Source of the DNA: a bacterium
GTDB lineage: Bacteria; UBP14; UBA6098; B30-G16
Direction: 5' to 3'
Length of the DNA stretch: 11,064 bases
Assembly (NCBI GenBank): GCA_030620455.1
Contig: JAUXEQ010000025.1
Coordinates: 1 to 11,064, forward strand
Each line of letters opens with the position of its first letter. The first letter of the stretch is position 1. Below, piece after piece: positions 1 through 6,527 of this stretch. Position numbers and translations under genes: made by a program. The notes under the pieces were generated by a model, which ran no database searches, was not told the origin of the DNA, and saw only the letters and a program-made list of their open reading frames with translations.

Positions 1-763
1 CCATTGGATTGTCGGCGTCCAAATAGTGAACCTCTGTGGTGTTCATACTGTGTAGTGTAAGAAGAATAAACTTTTTACTTTTCGTCTTAAGAAGATCTAC
101 AAAAAAAGCTTCATCTTTCTCGTGATGTATCAAAACATCTTCTTTATAATCGCTTCCTAAAGTATGTCTAAAAAGCTTATACGATCTTTTTGCATAATCC
201 AGAACGGTATAAAAAAGGTTTTTATTGTCATTGCCCCATTCGAGTGAATAATATGTGTTAGGAATTTCATCTGGGAGAAGCTTCCCCGTCTCTAAATTTT
301 TGATATGAATAGTATATTGCTCAGAACCGTTTATATCCGATGAATACTCGAGAAGCTTATGGTTTGGGCTTATATTATATGTTCCAATCATAAAAAAATC
401 CTTACCTTCAGCGAGTTTATTAACATCCAGTATGATTTCTTCTTCTGCATCCATGCTGTCCATTTTTCGGCAGTATATTCGATATTGTTTCCCTTCCTCT
501 GTGCGATGATAGTAATAGTATTGGTCTTTTTTTACAGGTACAGAAAGATCGGTTTCTTTTATTCTGCTTTTCATCTCTTCGTAAAGCTTGTTTCTAAACT
601 CTTCAGTATGTGCTGTCATTTTCTTTGTGTATGCATTCTCCGCTTCAAGGTAGGAGATAACATCGGGATTAGATTTATCTCTTAGCCAGAAATAGTTATC
701 AACAAATTTGTCGTTATGAAGATTTCTAATTTTCGGAACTTTTTTTGCTTTCGGCGGTAACAT
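1..763 (-). CDS. ptrB: Oligopeptidase B (S9A prolyl oligopeptidase family), N-terminal part
   Basis: The reverse strand reads open for 254 codons from an ATG at 763 to the left edge, so the 3' part is missing. The protein begins MLPPKAKKVPKIRNLHNDKF, followed by VDNYFWLRDK (residues 21-30) and YLEAENAYTKKM (38-49). These match the start of oligopeptidase B, where an 'NYYWLRDD' segment and a 'YLxxENxY' segment are hallmarks. Later stretches such as FRHTLGSDYKEDVLIHHEKDEAF (split around residue 208) and TTEVHYLDAD also follow the family's beta-propeller domain. The family cleaves peptides after basic residues, using a C-terminal alpha/beta-hydrolase domain with a Ser-Asp-His triad. That domain would lie outside the window, so activity cannot be judged here. 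No signal peptide is seen, consistent with a cytosolic enzyme. It is transcribed divergently from the glycosyltransferase and has a strong ribosome binding site at 771-775. Confidence in family is high; choice of oligopeptidase B over prolyl oligopeptidase rests on the N-terminal motifs. Confidence 0.9.
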   Translation of the reverse strand, partial: MLPPKAKKVPKIRNLHNDKFVDNYFWLRDKSNPDVISYLEAENAYTKKMTAHTEEFRNKLYEEMKSRIKETDLSVPVKKDQYYYYHRTEEGKQYRIYCRKMDSMDAEEEIILDVNKLAEGKDFFMIGTYNISPNHKLLEYSSDINGSEQYTIHIKNLETGKLLPDEIPNTYYSLEWGNDNKNLFYTVLDYAKRSYKLFRHTLGSDYKEDVLIHHEKDEAFFVDLLKTKSKKFILLTLHSMNTTEVHYLDADNPM

Positions 764-770
764 GTATGAA

Positions 771-775
771 CCTCC
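771..775 (-). promoter_or_regulatory. Ribosome binding site of the oligopeptidase gene
   Basis: On the minus strand GGAGG lies 7 nt before the ATG at 763, which supports that start codon. It is one of the better Shine-Dalgarno sites in the window. Confidence 0.75.
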
Positions 776-851
776 AGTAAAATTGAATATTTAAGGTTTT
801 AATCGAATTAAAAGGTATATTTCCCCTCTTGGAATGTTGGAACATCATTTC

Positions 852-880
852 TAAATAAATTATTTATTTCGATATGTCAA
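852..880 (-). promoter_or_regulatory. Candidate sigma70-type promoter for the oligopeptidase gene
   Basis: The minus strand carries a perfect TTGACA at 880-875, followed after exactly 17 nt by TATTTA at 857-852. The -35 is ideal but the -10 matches consensus at only three positions. Transcription would start near 845, giving a leader of about 80 nt that includes the ribosome binding site. The surrounding 280-bp gap (764-1043) is strongly AT-rich, so a chance match is quite possible. On the plus strand the gap contains a perfect TATAAT at 982-987 but no -35 at the right distance, so no promoter for the glycosyltransferase can be assigned. I see no tRNA, small ORF or clear terminator in the gap. 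Confidence 0.3.
853..869. repeat. AT-only inverted repeat in the divergent intergenic region
   Basis: AAATAAAT and ATTTATTT flank a single T, making a perfect 8-bp inverted repeat. It overlaps the possible -10 of the oligopeptidase promoter and could be an operator half-site pair. It contains only A and T in a very AT-rich gap, so it carries little information and may be accidental. Confidence 0.3.
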
Positions 881-1043
881 TTGTTATGATTTGCTGCATA
901 ATTTTGGAAAAACTGCTTTTTAATACGAGAAGATAAAGTTTTGATTTTTCAGTTAATAATGCAATAAACTGAATATAAAAATATAATTGCTGTTCAAATA
1001 ACTTTGACCTTCACACATTAAAAAGTTTTTTTATTTTACAGTT

Positions 1044-2081
1044 ATGAATAAAAAACCAAAAGTGTCCATAGTGATCAGTGCGCGAAATGAACAGCAATAT
1101 CTTGGGGAGTGTTTGAAATCTATTCAAGTACAAACTTATCAGCACGATTTACTTGAGTTGCTTTTAGTGGATAGCGACTCTTCCGATGATACACCCGAGA
1201 TAATAAAGAATTTCGCAGATAAAAGCAATATCGATGTAAAAATCCTAAGCAATCCGAGAGGTGATACACCTAAGGGGTTGAATACAGGAATTAAAGCTGC
1301 AACAGGTGATCTTATAATGTTTTTGAATGCACATTCCTATATGGCTAACGATTTTATAATGAATGCGATACCAATTTTACGGGAAAAAGAGGCAGACGGC
1401 ATAGGTGGCAGAATTTTTTCCATTGGTTCAGGGAAAAATACATTCTTGGATAAACTGACCTCCACAGCTTTGGAAACCCCTTTCGGTCTCGGTAATACAT
1501 CCTCACGTGTCGGTAATAAAGCTGGATGGATTCATAATCCATGGTTTGCCATTTATAAGCATGAACTATTCGATAAGTTTGGATATTTAGACGAGCGACT
1601 AACTCGAAATCAGGACTATGAATTCAATCAACGGTGCATTTCTGGTGGGGCAAAATTTTGGTTTCAACCCGACCTGAAAATATTTTATCACAATAGACCG
1701 TCGGTAACATCATTATGGCGAAGATATTTCTACAGCGCATATTGGAGAGCTTTCATGATTGGTTCACATAAAGGTGCTGTTAAAATTCGCCATCTTGTTC
1801 CATCTTTATTCATTATTTTTTTAATAATTTTTTCTATATTGCATTTTCTTTGGGGACCGTCGATTATCATAGCTGCAGCAAGCCTTGGTTTATATGTAGT
1901 AACTTCGTTGGTGGTTTCTATCGAGCAGGTTTTCCGAAGAAAGAATTTTTTCATACTTTTTCTATTGCCAATTATACTTTTTGGTATACATATTTCTTTC
2001 GGACTGGGAATGATCTCAGGTTTTTTTAATTTTATAGTTATGGGCAAACGTAGGAGAATTAAGGGAGCATTTAAGCAATAA
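1044..2081 (+). CDS. Family 2 glycosyltransferase, succinoglycan ExoA-like, membrane-anchored
   Basis: The protein has 345 residues. The N-terminal GT-A fold is shown by KVSIVISARNEQQYLGECL (residues 6-24) and the nucleotide-binding LLLVDSDSSDDT (39-50). LETPFGLGN (143-151), NPWFAIYKHELFDKFGYLDE (165-184, an acceptor-side segment) and RNQDYEFNQR (188-197) are the pattern of the ExoA-like subgroup of GT2. From about residue 251 there are three likely membrane segments (roughly 251-270, 272-294 and 302-333), ending in a basic tail. It should add a sugar to a lipid-linked or surface polysaccharide intermediate at the inner face of the cytoplasmic membrane; donor and acceptor cannot be read from sequence. 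The usual metal-binding Asp of the 'DAH' motif is Asn here (NAH, 95-97). No convincing ribosome binding site precedes the ATG. It lies 49 bp upstream of hprK on the same strand. The family call is strong; the ExoA name is only a subgroup label. Confidence 0.88.
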   Translation: MNKKPKVSIVISARNEQQYLGECLKSIQVQTYQHDLLELLLVDSDSSDDTPEIIKNFADKSNIDVKILSNPRGDTPKGLNTGIKAATGDLIMFLNAHSYMANDFIMNAIPILREKEADGIGGRIFSIGSGKNTFLDKLTSTALETPFGLGNTSSRVGNKAGWIHNPWFAIYKHELFDKFGYLDERLTRNQDYEFNQRCISGGAKFWFQPDLKIFYHNRPSVTSLWRRYFYSAYWRAFMIGSHKGAVKIRHLVPSLFIIFLIIFSILHFLWGPSIIIAAASLGLYVVTSLVVSIEQVFRRKNFFILFLLPIILFGIHISFGLGMISGFFNFIVMGKRRRIKGAFKQ

Positions 2082-2130
2082 GAACATAATGACCTATGAA
2101 TTGAAAAATTAAAAAAAAGGTAATTAAAAA

Positions 2131-3099
2131 ATGGAAAAAATAACAATCAAAGATTTTTTAGAGAATCTTAAGGATAGACTGGGATTGGTCTTAATAGCTG
2201 GTGAATCTGGACTAAAAAAAACCCTCGAGACGAAATATCTTAATCGTCCAAGCATGGCTTTAATGGGCTGGTATAAGGTCTTTGCATATCACCGCATTCA
2301 AGTCTTTGGTAAAACTGAGCTTACTTACCTGAAAAGTTTGGGTGTTGCAGAACTGAGAAAATGTATTGAAAAACTTTTAGAATTTGATATTCCATGCCTA
2401 ATAATTTCTCGAAATTTAGAACCTCCAGCGACAATGATAGAATTAGCTAACATTGTTGGAATTCCTCTAATAGTTAGTAAGCTAAGAACAGTTGAGCTTA
2501 TCGACACAGTTTCTGCCTGGTTGGACGACTTTTTTGCTCCATCGATCTCTGTACATGGTACAATGGTAGATGTTTTTGGTGTAGGCATTCTTTTGACAGG
2601 TAAAAGCGGAATTGGTAAAAGTGAATGTGCGCTTGCTCTGGTAGAAAAGGGGCACAGGTTGGTTGCCGACGATGTTGTGGTTATTAAACGATTCAGCGAC
2701 AATATACTTAAAGCTTATCCTACAGAATTGCAAGGTCATTACATGGAAATTCGTGGTGTTGGGCTTATAGATTTAGAGAAGCTTTTTGGGGTTCAAGCCA
2801 TAAGGCTTCAAAAAAGATTAGAACTTAATATTAACCTTTCACTTTGGGATGAAGTTGTGGAATGCGATCGGATAGGTCTAACAGAGAAAACCACCACTTA
2901 CCTTAATGTTCAAATACCTAAAATTACAATACCAGTTTCTCCCGGGAAAAATATAGCGGTAATACTCGAAGTTATTGCAACTAATTTTATGATGAAAATA
3001 TATGGTGAAAATTTGGCTGAGTCTTTTGTGGAAAGAGTTGAACAAGCTATTAAACGAAAGAGAACTACCGGTGGATACCTCTTAGAGGATAATGAGTAA
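2131..3099 (+). CDS. hprK: HPr kinase/phosphorylase
   Basis: The protein has 322 residues, normal for the family. The N-terminal regulatory domain occupies about residues 1-130. The catalytic domain starts at the conserved VHGTMVDVFGVGILLTG (141-157) with His142. It continues with the P-loop GKSGIGKS (157-164), ADD (179-181) holding the catalytic Asp, and the family signature MEIRGVGLIDLEKLFG (205-220). DRIGL (246-250) and SPGKNIAVILEVIATN (270-285) complete it. All key residues are present, so it should phosphorylate and dephosphorylate Ser46 of HPr or an HPr-like protein. The start has only a weak AAGG 10 nt upstream. Its stop overlaps the mlaE start by one base (TAATG), which implies coupling with the lipid-transport genes. 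No HPr, enzyme I or EIIA gene is in the window. In Gram-negative bacteria lacking full PTS sugar transport, HprK usually acts in regulatory phosphorelays; that role here is inference. Confidence 0.95.
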   Translation: MEKITIKDFLENLKDRLGLVLIAGESGLKKTLETKYLNRPSMALMGWYKVFAYHRIQVFGKTELTYLKSLGVAELRKCIEKLLEFDIPCLIISRNLEPPATMIELANIVGIPLIVSKLRTVELIDTVSAWLDDFFAPSISVHGTMVDVFGVGILLTGKSGIGKSECALALVEKGHRLVADDVVVIKRFSDNILKAYPTELQGHYMEIRGVGLIDLEKLFGVQAIRLQKRLELNINLSLWDEVVECDRIGLTEKTTTYLNVQIPKITIPVSPGKNIAVILEVIATNFMMKIYGENLAESFVERVEQAIKRKRTTGGYLLEDNE

Positions 3100-3863
3100 T
3101 GTATAAGGGTCTGGTTAAATTTTTCATATCTGTTGCTGAGTTTTTTTATTTGGGTGATAGAATTATCATTGGATTGTTTAAGAGACCTTATTATTCCCAT
3201 GAGACTTTTAAGCAGATGTATGATATAGGCATCGGGTCGTTACCCATTGTTCTCTTGACCAGTGTTTTTACAGGGATGATTTTTGCGCTGCAAACCGGAC
3301 ATGAATTGGCTGTTTTCGGAGCGAAGATGTATATTGGAACTCTGGTTTCTATGTCGATAATCCGCGAGCTTGGTCCTGTTCTATCAGCGTTGGTTATCAC
3401 TGGGCGTGTAGGTGCGGGTATTGCAGCTGAGTTGGGCTCTATGAAAGTTACAGAACAGATCGATGCCCTTAGAGCTATGGGAACGGATCCGGTGAAAAAG
3501 CTTGTAATAACTAGGTTTTTAGCAGGTCTTGTTGTTATACCTTGTCTTACTATTTTAGGGGATGGTATTGGGATTCTGGGTGGTTTATTTGTTGCTACTG
3601 CAGCATTCGGAATTACTCCAGTATTCTACTGGAAAACCGCTTTGCAACCACTAACTACTAATGACTTAATTATGGGTTTAACAAAACCTATTATATTTGC
3701 AATTATGATTATATGGATAGCATGCTTTACTGGATTGAATACGACAGGTGGGACAGAAGGAGTAGGAAAGTCCACAACCAAAGCTGTGGTTATTTCGTCG
3801 GTGACTATTTTGGTTGGTGATTATTTCATTACTCAGATATTAATATGGATTTTAGCAATGTAA
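3099..3863 (+). CDS. mlaE: MlaE-type lipid ABC transporter permease
   Basis: The 254-residue protein is an integral membrane subunit of the MlaE/YrbE family (Pfam MlaE). Two family hallmarks are clear. The first is RELGPVLSALVITGRVGAG (residues 89-107), leading into AAELGSMKVTEQIDALRAMG (109-128). The second is GLNTTGGTEGVGKSTTKAVV (212-231) before the last membrane segment. Hydrophobic stretches near 45-65, 82-103, 136-172, 195-213 and 229-252 agree with five or six membrane passes. In the known complex two MlaE subunits pair with two ATPases and a hexameric MCE-protein ring to move phospholipids between inner and outer membrane. Start: ATG shares one base with the hprK stop; AGAGGA lies 9 nt upstream. 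The next gene begins one base after this stop. The GKST inside the second hallmark is a chance P-loop look-alike, not an ATP site. Confidence 0.95.
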   Translation: MYKGLVKFFISVAEFFYLGDRIIIGLFKRPYYSHETFKQMYDIGIGSLPIVLLTSVFTGMIFALQTGHELAVFGAKMYIGTLVSMSIIRELGPVLSALVITGRVGAGIAAELGSMKVTEQIDALRAMGTDPVKKLVITRFLAGLVVIPCLTILGDGIGILGGLFVATAAFGITPVFYWKTALQPLTTNDLIMGLTKPIIFAIMIIWIACFTGLNTTGGTEGVGKSTTKAVVISSVTILVGDYFITQILIWILAM

Positions 3864-3864
3864 T

Positions 3865-4647
3865 ATGAATAACATGATCGAAATAAGGGATATATATAAA
3901 GGATTTGAGGGCAACCCGGTTCTTAAAGGAATAAATTTTATAATACCTCCCGGTAAAACCACTGTAATTATGGGTCGTTCGGGATGTGGTAAAAGTGTTC
4001 TTTTGAAAATTATACTCCGTCTTCTTATTCCAGATAAAGGCTCGATAATTTTTGATGGACAAGATATTACTAATTTAAAAGAATCGAAAGTAAACGAGAT
4101 TAGAAAACGTATAGGCATGCTTTTTCAAGGTTCAGCGCTTTTCGATTCGCTAACTGTCTGGGAAAATGTTGCATTCCCTCTTATTGAACACTCGAAATTG
4201 CCGTATAATGAAATTGATTCCCGAGTAAAGCGACTTTTGGAATTTGTTGAGTTGCCTGAAGCCACGAGAAAAACTCCAGGTGAACTATCGGGAGGAATGA
4301 AAAAACGTGTGGGGTTAGCAAGGGCTTTGATCTCTAATCCGGATTTTATTTTCTACGATGAGCCTACAACTGGTCTCGATCCTACAACCGCAGCGAGAAT
4401 AATGCAACTTATTATAAGGACCACAGAGAATTTTTCTGCCACATCTATTGTTGTTACACACGATATAATTAGCGCGATGGCAGTTGGTGATAATTTTGCG
4501 TTTATCGATGATGGGAAAATTGTATTTTCGGGAAACGAGAAGGAACTTTTAAACGCCGAAGTACCGGAATTACAAAAGTTTTTAGATGATGCAGTTCCCC
4601 AAAGTGTTTTCAAGCGATTCAGTGCAAGTAGGAAAAATGAGAAATGA
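3865..4647 (+). CDS. mlaF: MlaF-type lipid ABC transporter ATP-binding protein
   Basis: The 260-residue protein is a complete ABC ATPase. It has a Walker A GRSGCGKS (residues 37-44) and a Q-loop in MLFQGSALFDSLTVWENVAF (85-104), the form typical of MlaF-like ATPases. The signature LSGGM (141-145) is followed by KKRVGLARAL, then Walker B FIFYDEP (161-167) with catalytic Glu166, the D-loop after TTGLDP, and switch His199. It would energise the MlaE permease from the cytoplasmic side. It starts one base after the mlaE stop (TAATATG). An in-frame ATG three codons later (3874) is an alternative start, and neither has a strong ribosome binding site, so expression probably depends on coupling to mlaE. 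The last 15 residues are polar and likely an unstructured tail. A short palindrome with a T-run directly follows the stop. Confidence 0.94.
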   Translation: MNNMIEIRDIYKGFEGNPVLKGINFIIPPGKTTVIMGRSGCGKSVLLKIILRLLIPDKGSIIFDGQDITNLKESKVNEIRKRIGMLFQGSALFDSLTVWENVAFPLIEHSKLPYNEIDSRVKRLLEFVELPEATRKTPGELSGGMKKRVGLARALISNPDFIFYDEPTTGLDPTTAARIMQLIIRTTENFSATSIVVTHDIISAMAVGDNFAFIDDGKIVFSGNEKELLNAEVPELQKFLDDAVPQSVFKRFSASRKNEK

Positions 4648-4670
4648 AGCTAATAGCTATTAGTTTTTTT
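4648..4670 (+). terminator. Possible weak intrinsic terminator after mlaF
   Basis: Starting immediately after the mlaF stop, AAG precedes the perfect palindrome CTAATAGCTATTAG (4650-4663), and seven T residues follow (4664-4670). The RNA could form an 8-bp stem including one G-U pair and a 4-nt AGCU loop, with the outer pairs using the first T residues. The stem is AU-rich and therefore weak, so it may only attenuate transcription into mlaD or be accidental. Confidence 0.4.
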
Positions 4671-4702
4671 ATTATATAGAAATGTGTTATAAAATTAGAT
4701 AT

Positions 4703-4731
4703 TTGTAATATATTTTAAATCGATGTATTAT
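4703..4731 (+). promoter_or_regulatory. Candidate promoter for mlaD
   Basis: TTGTAA (4703-4708, four of six consensus bases) and TATTAT (4726-4731, five of six) are exactly 17 nt apart. Transcription would begin near 4738, just ahead of the strong ribosome binding site at 4743-4747. Together with the hairpin after mlaF this would let mlaD and the genes behind it be transcribed separately. The gap is very AT-rich, so chance agreement is a real possibility. Confidence 0.3.
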
Positions 4732-4742
4732 TTGTAATTAAT

Positions 4743-4747
4743 GGAGG
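4743..4747 (+). promoter_or_regulatory. Ribosome binding site of mlaD
   Basis: GGAGG lies 6 nt before the ATG at 4754 and fixes this start. It is much stronger than the sites before hprK, mlaE and mlaF, in keeping with independent translation of mlaD. Confidence 0.75.
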
Positions 4748-4753
4748 AATAAT

Positions 4754-5725
4754 ATGGCACGTGTTTCTGCCGATAGAAGAATAGCTGTTGGTGGTTTTAT
4801 AACGTCTGCTCTTCTTTTGTGTATGGCAGCAATAATAGTCGTAAGCGGTCAGGAAGGTCTTCTAAAAAGCCGTTTTGAACTCCGAACTCGTATGGACCAA
4901 GTTAGCGGTCTCAAGGATGGTGCTCCAGTGTGGTTAGCTGGTGTTAGTGTGGGATCGGTTACAGGCATTTATTTTTTCCCTGATGACAGTCTCAAACGCC
5001 CAAGGGTTGAAATTAGAATGAAAATTAAATCTTCATATAGGAAACTTATAAGATCGGATAGTAAAATTCGAATCGGCACTCTTGGATTATTGGGGGATAA
5101 ATATCTCGCAATGACCCTTGGGGATATGGATAAACCGATAGTTAAGGATGGGGATTACTTGGAGAGTACCAGTCCAGTTGATTTTGAGGCATTACTTCAA
5201 CAAAGTTCATGGGTTGTAAATGATGCTACGAAAGCTGTTCGTTCTGCTAAAGAAATTGTTACAAAGATCAATGAAGGCAGGGGAACTATCGGTCTTCTCG
5301 TGAATAATCCAATTCTTTTTCAAGATCTCAAGGAGCTTCTGGACATAATGGAAAACATAGGTCAAAAAGTAGCAAGAAATGAGGGAACTATTGGTCATCT
5401 TTTCAATGAGTCAGATCTTTATGTTCATCTGGACACTCTTATTCAGGAACTTGCATGGTTGACCGATACTATGAGAATGGGCAAGGGAACTTTTAAGAAA
5501 TTTATCAGTGACACAAGTCTCTATGTTAATGTTAACAGTATAGTTACAAGGCTCGATACTATTATTACAAGGATTGAAAAAAGTCAGGGTACTTTGGGTG
5601 CGGCAATTAACGAACGGGAACTTTATGATGCGTTAAATTCTACCATATCATCGGTGGATTCTATTGTTCAAGCTATAAAAGAAGACCCTGGTAAATTTAT
5701 CAACGTTAAAGTTAGAATTTTTTAG
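4754..5725 (+). CDS. mlaD: MlaD-type MCE-domain lipid-binding protein with a C-terminal repeat region
   Basis: The 323-residue protein has one N-terminal membrane anchor (about residues 10-31) and then a single MCE domain (about 36-125). The MCE domain is marked by GLKDGAPVWLAGVSVGSVTG (52-71) and GTLGLLGDKYLAMTLG (108-123). Such proteins form periplasmic rings that accept or deliver phospholipids for the MlaE/MlaF transporter encoded just upstream. E. coli MlaD is much shorter; here about 190 residues follow the MCE domain. Within them a motif like GTIGxLhN occurs five times at an exact 34-residue spacing (Gly177, 211, 245, 279, 313), with amphipathic helical stretches between. Longer MCE proteins often carry such C-terminal helical extensions, which may form a tube or needle. 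No mlaC, mlaB or mlaA gene is visible. The mlaF-mlaD gap of 106 bp is the largest in the plus-strand run. Confidence 0.92.
   Translation: MARVSADRRIAVGGFITSALLLCMAAIIVVSGQEGLLKSRFELRTRMDQVSGLKDGAPVWLAGVSVGSVTGIYFFPDDSLKRPRVEIRMKIKSSYRKLIRSDSKIRIGTLGLLGDKYLAMTLGDMDKPIVKDGDYLESTSPVDFEALLQQSSWVVNDATKAVRSAKEIVTKINEGRGTIGLLVNNPILFQDLKELLDIMENIGQKVARNEGTIGHLFNESDLYVHLDTLIQELAWLTDTMRMGKGTFKKFISDTSLYVNVNSIVTRLDTIITRIEKSQGTLGAAINERELYDALNSTISSVDSIVQAIKEDPGKFINVKVRIF
5270..5698 (+). repeat. Five 34-residue (102-bp) tandem repeats inside mlaD
   Basis: The Gly of each unit falls at codons beginning 5282, 5384, 5486, 5588 and 5690, exactly 102 bp apart. The unit cores are GRGTIGLLVNN, NEGTIGHLFNES, GKGTFKKFISDTS, SQGTLGAAINERE and DPGKFINV. 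After each core comes a leucine/isoleucine-rich helix (for example LYVHLDTLIQELAWL). The first two cores still share GGGAACTAT at the DNA level, while the later ones have diverged, so this is an old protein repeat rather than a recent DNA duplication. The last unit is truncated by the end of the protein. Confidence 0.85.
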
Positions 5726-5762
5726 GTTGATATTATTGCCTGAGATAGGATAATTAATCGCT

Positions 5763-6527
5763 ATGCGCAAAGAGCGACTATTAACCCTTGATATTGGAAA
5801 TCGAGGGATAAATATTTATATTACAGTTGGCGATGAATTATGTGGGAAATGGTCATTTCTCAGGATAGACCCATCATGGTCGAGTAAGCTTAGAAGTATT
5901 TTCCAAAGATCTGGAGCATCCGATGCAGTGGTGGTTTCGGTTGTTCAGGAGTCTACTGAGATGGCTGTATCAATTCTTCATGAAATGCAAATTCAACCTA
6001 TAATTATCTCCGGTGAAATCGAGACTCCGATTAAGATAGATTATGGCACCCTGAAATACTTAGGAGCAGATAGAGTTGCAGTTGCAGTTGGAGCATGGAT
6101 ATTCTACTCGGATCGAGCAAAACAAATCGTTGCTGTGGATGCTGGAACAGCTATAACAATAGATTTAATTAGAGATGCGATTTTTCTCGGTGGAGCTATT
6201 ATGCCTGGGATAGGACTTATGCTTAAATCATTGCAAACGGAAACTTCACAGCTAAATTTTGAAATTATGGAAGTAACACCTCAATTTCCTGCAAAAAGCA
6301 GTGAGAAATGTATCTCGGCAGGAATTGTTGCATCCGCTGCTGGTGCAATCGAGTTTCTATGGAAAAAATATATATATTCCGAAAATTCCTCGTTGCTCAT
6401 TTTAACCGGTGGTGATGCTGATCTGTTAGCACAATATCTTAGCGTTGAATTTATTATAGACCCGTTATTGTTGCTCAAAGGTGCAGTCGCTATCCGAGAT
6501 TTTGCACTAAATCGGAGGGGGAAGTGA
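5763..6527 (+). CDS. coaX: Type III pantothenate kinase
   Basis: The 254-residue protein has the ASKHA-fold motifs of CoaX. These are LLTLDIGNRG (residues 6-15, phosphate motif 1), VVVSVV (56-61), YLGADRVAVAVGAW (99-112) with catalytic Asp103, VDAGTAITID (125-134, phosphate motif 2), GGAIMPGIGLM (143-153), LTGGDA (214-219) and DPLLLLKGAVAI (233-244). It phosphorylates pantothenate, the first committed step of CoA synthesis; the type III enzyme is not feedback-inhibited by CoA. Odd point: in the first motif the residue after DIGN is normally Thr or Ser but is Arg14 here. The other motifs look intact, so activity is likely but not certain. The start ATG is 37 bp after mlaD, with AGGA 12 nt upstream (long spacing). 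The 3' end overlaps the next gene by 4 bp. Confidence 0.9.
   Translation: MRKERLLTLDIGNRGINIYITVGDELCGKWSFLRIDPSWSSKLRSIFQRSGASDAVVVSVVQESTEMAVSILHEMQIQPIIISGEIETPIKIDYGTLKYLGADRVAVAVGAWIFYSDRAKQIVAVDAGTAITIDLIRDAIFLGGAIMPGIGLMLKSLQTETSQLNFEIMEVTPQFPAKSSEKCISAGIVASAAGAIEFLWKKYIYSENSSLLILTGGDADLLAQYLSVEFIIDPLLLLKGAVAIRDFALNRRGK
6514..6518 (+). promoter_or_regulatory. Ribosome binding site deciding the GTG start of the first PHP gene
   Basis: GGAGG sits 5 nt before GTG at 6524, inside the last codons of coaX. No nearby ATG is equally well placed, so it supports the non-ATG start and the GTGA overlap with the coaX stop. Confidence 0.75.

Noticed and set aside
359..685. 108-codon plus-strand ORF
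   Set aside because: It lies antisense to the oligopeptidase B frame, which matches a known family; the peptide is low-complexity Phe/Cys-rich with no ribosome binding site.
982..1037. Promoter for the glycosyltransferase (TATAAT at 982-987; TTGACC at 1004-1009)
   Set aside because: TATAAT has no -35 element 16-18 nt upstream, and the best -10 after TTGACC (TATTTT) is 22 nt away, so neither makes a convincing pair in this AT-rich stretch.
1730..2146. 138-codon minus-strand ORF across the end of the glycosyltransferase gene
   Set aside because: Antisense shadow of the membrane-segment codons and of the hprK upstream gap; no recognisable protein features.
3750..3773. Walker A look-alike (GTEGVGKS) in MlaE
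   Set aside because: The stretch is the normal GGxEGVGxxTT family motif of MlaE; the Lys-Ser makes it resemble a P-loop by chance, and the ATPase is the separate mlaF product.
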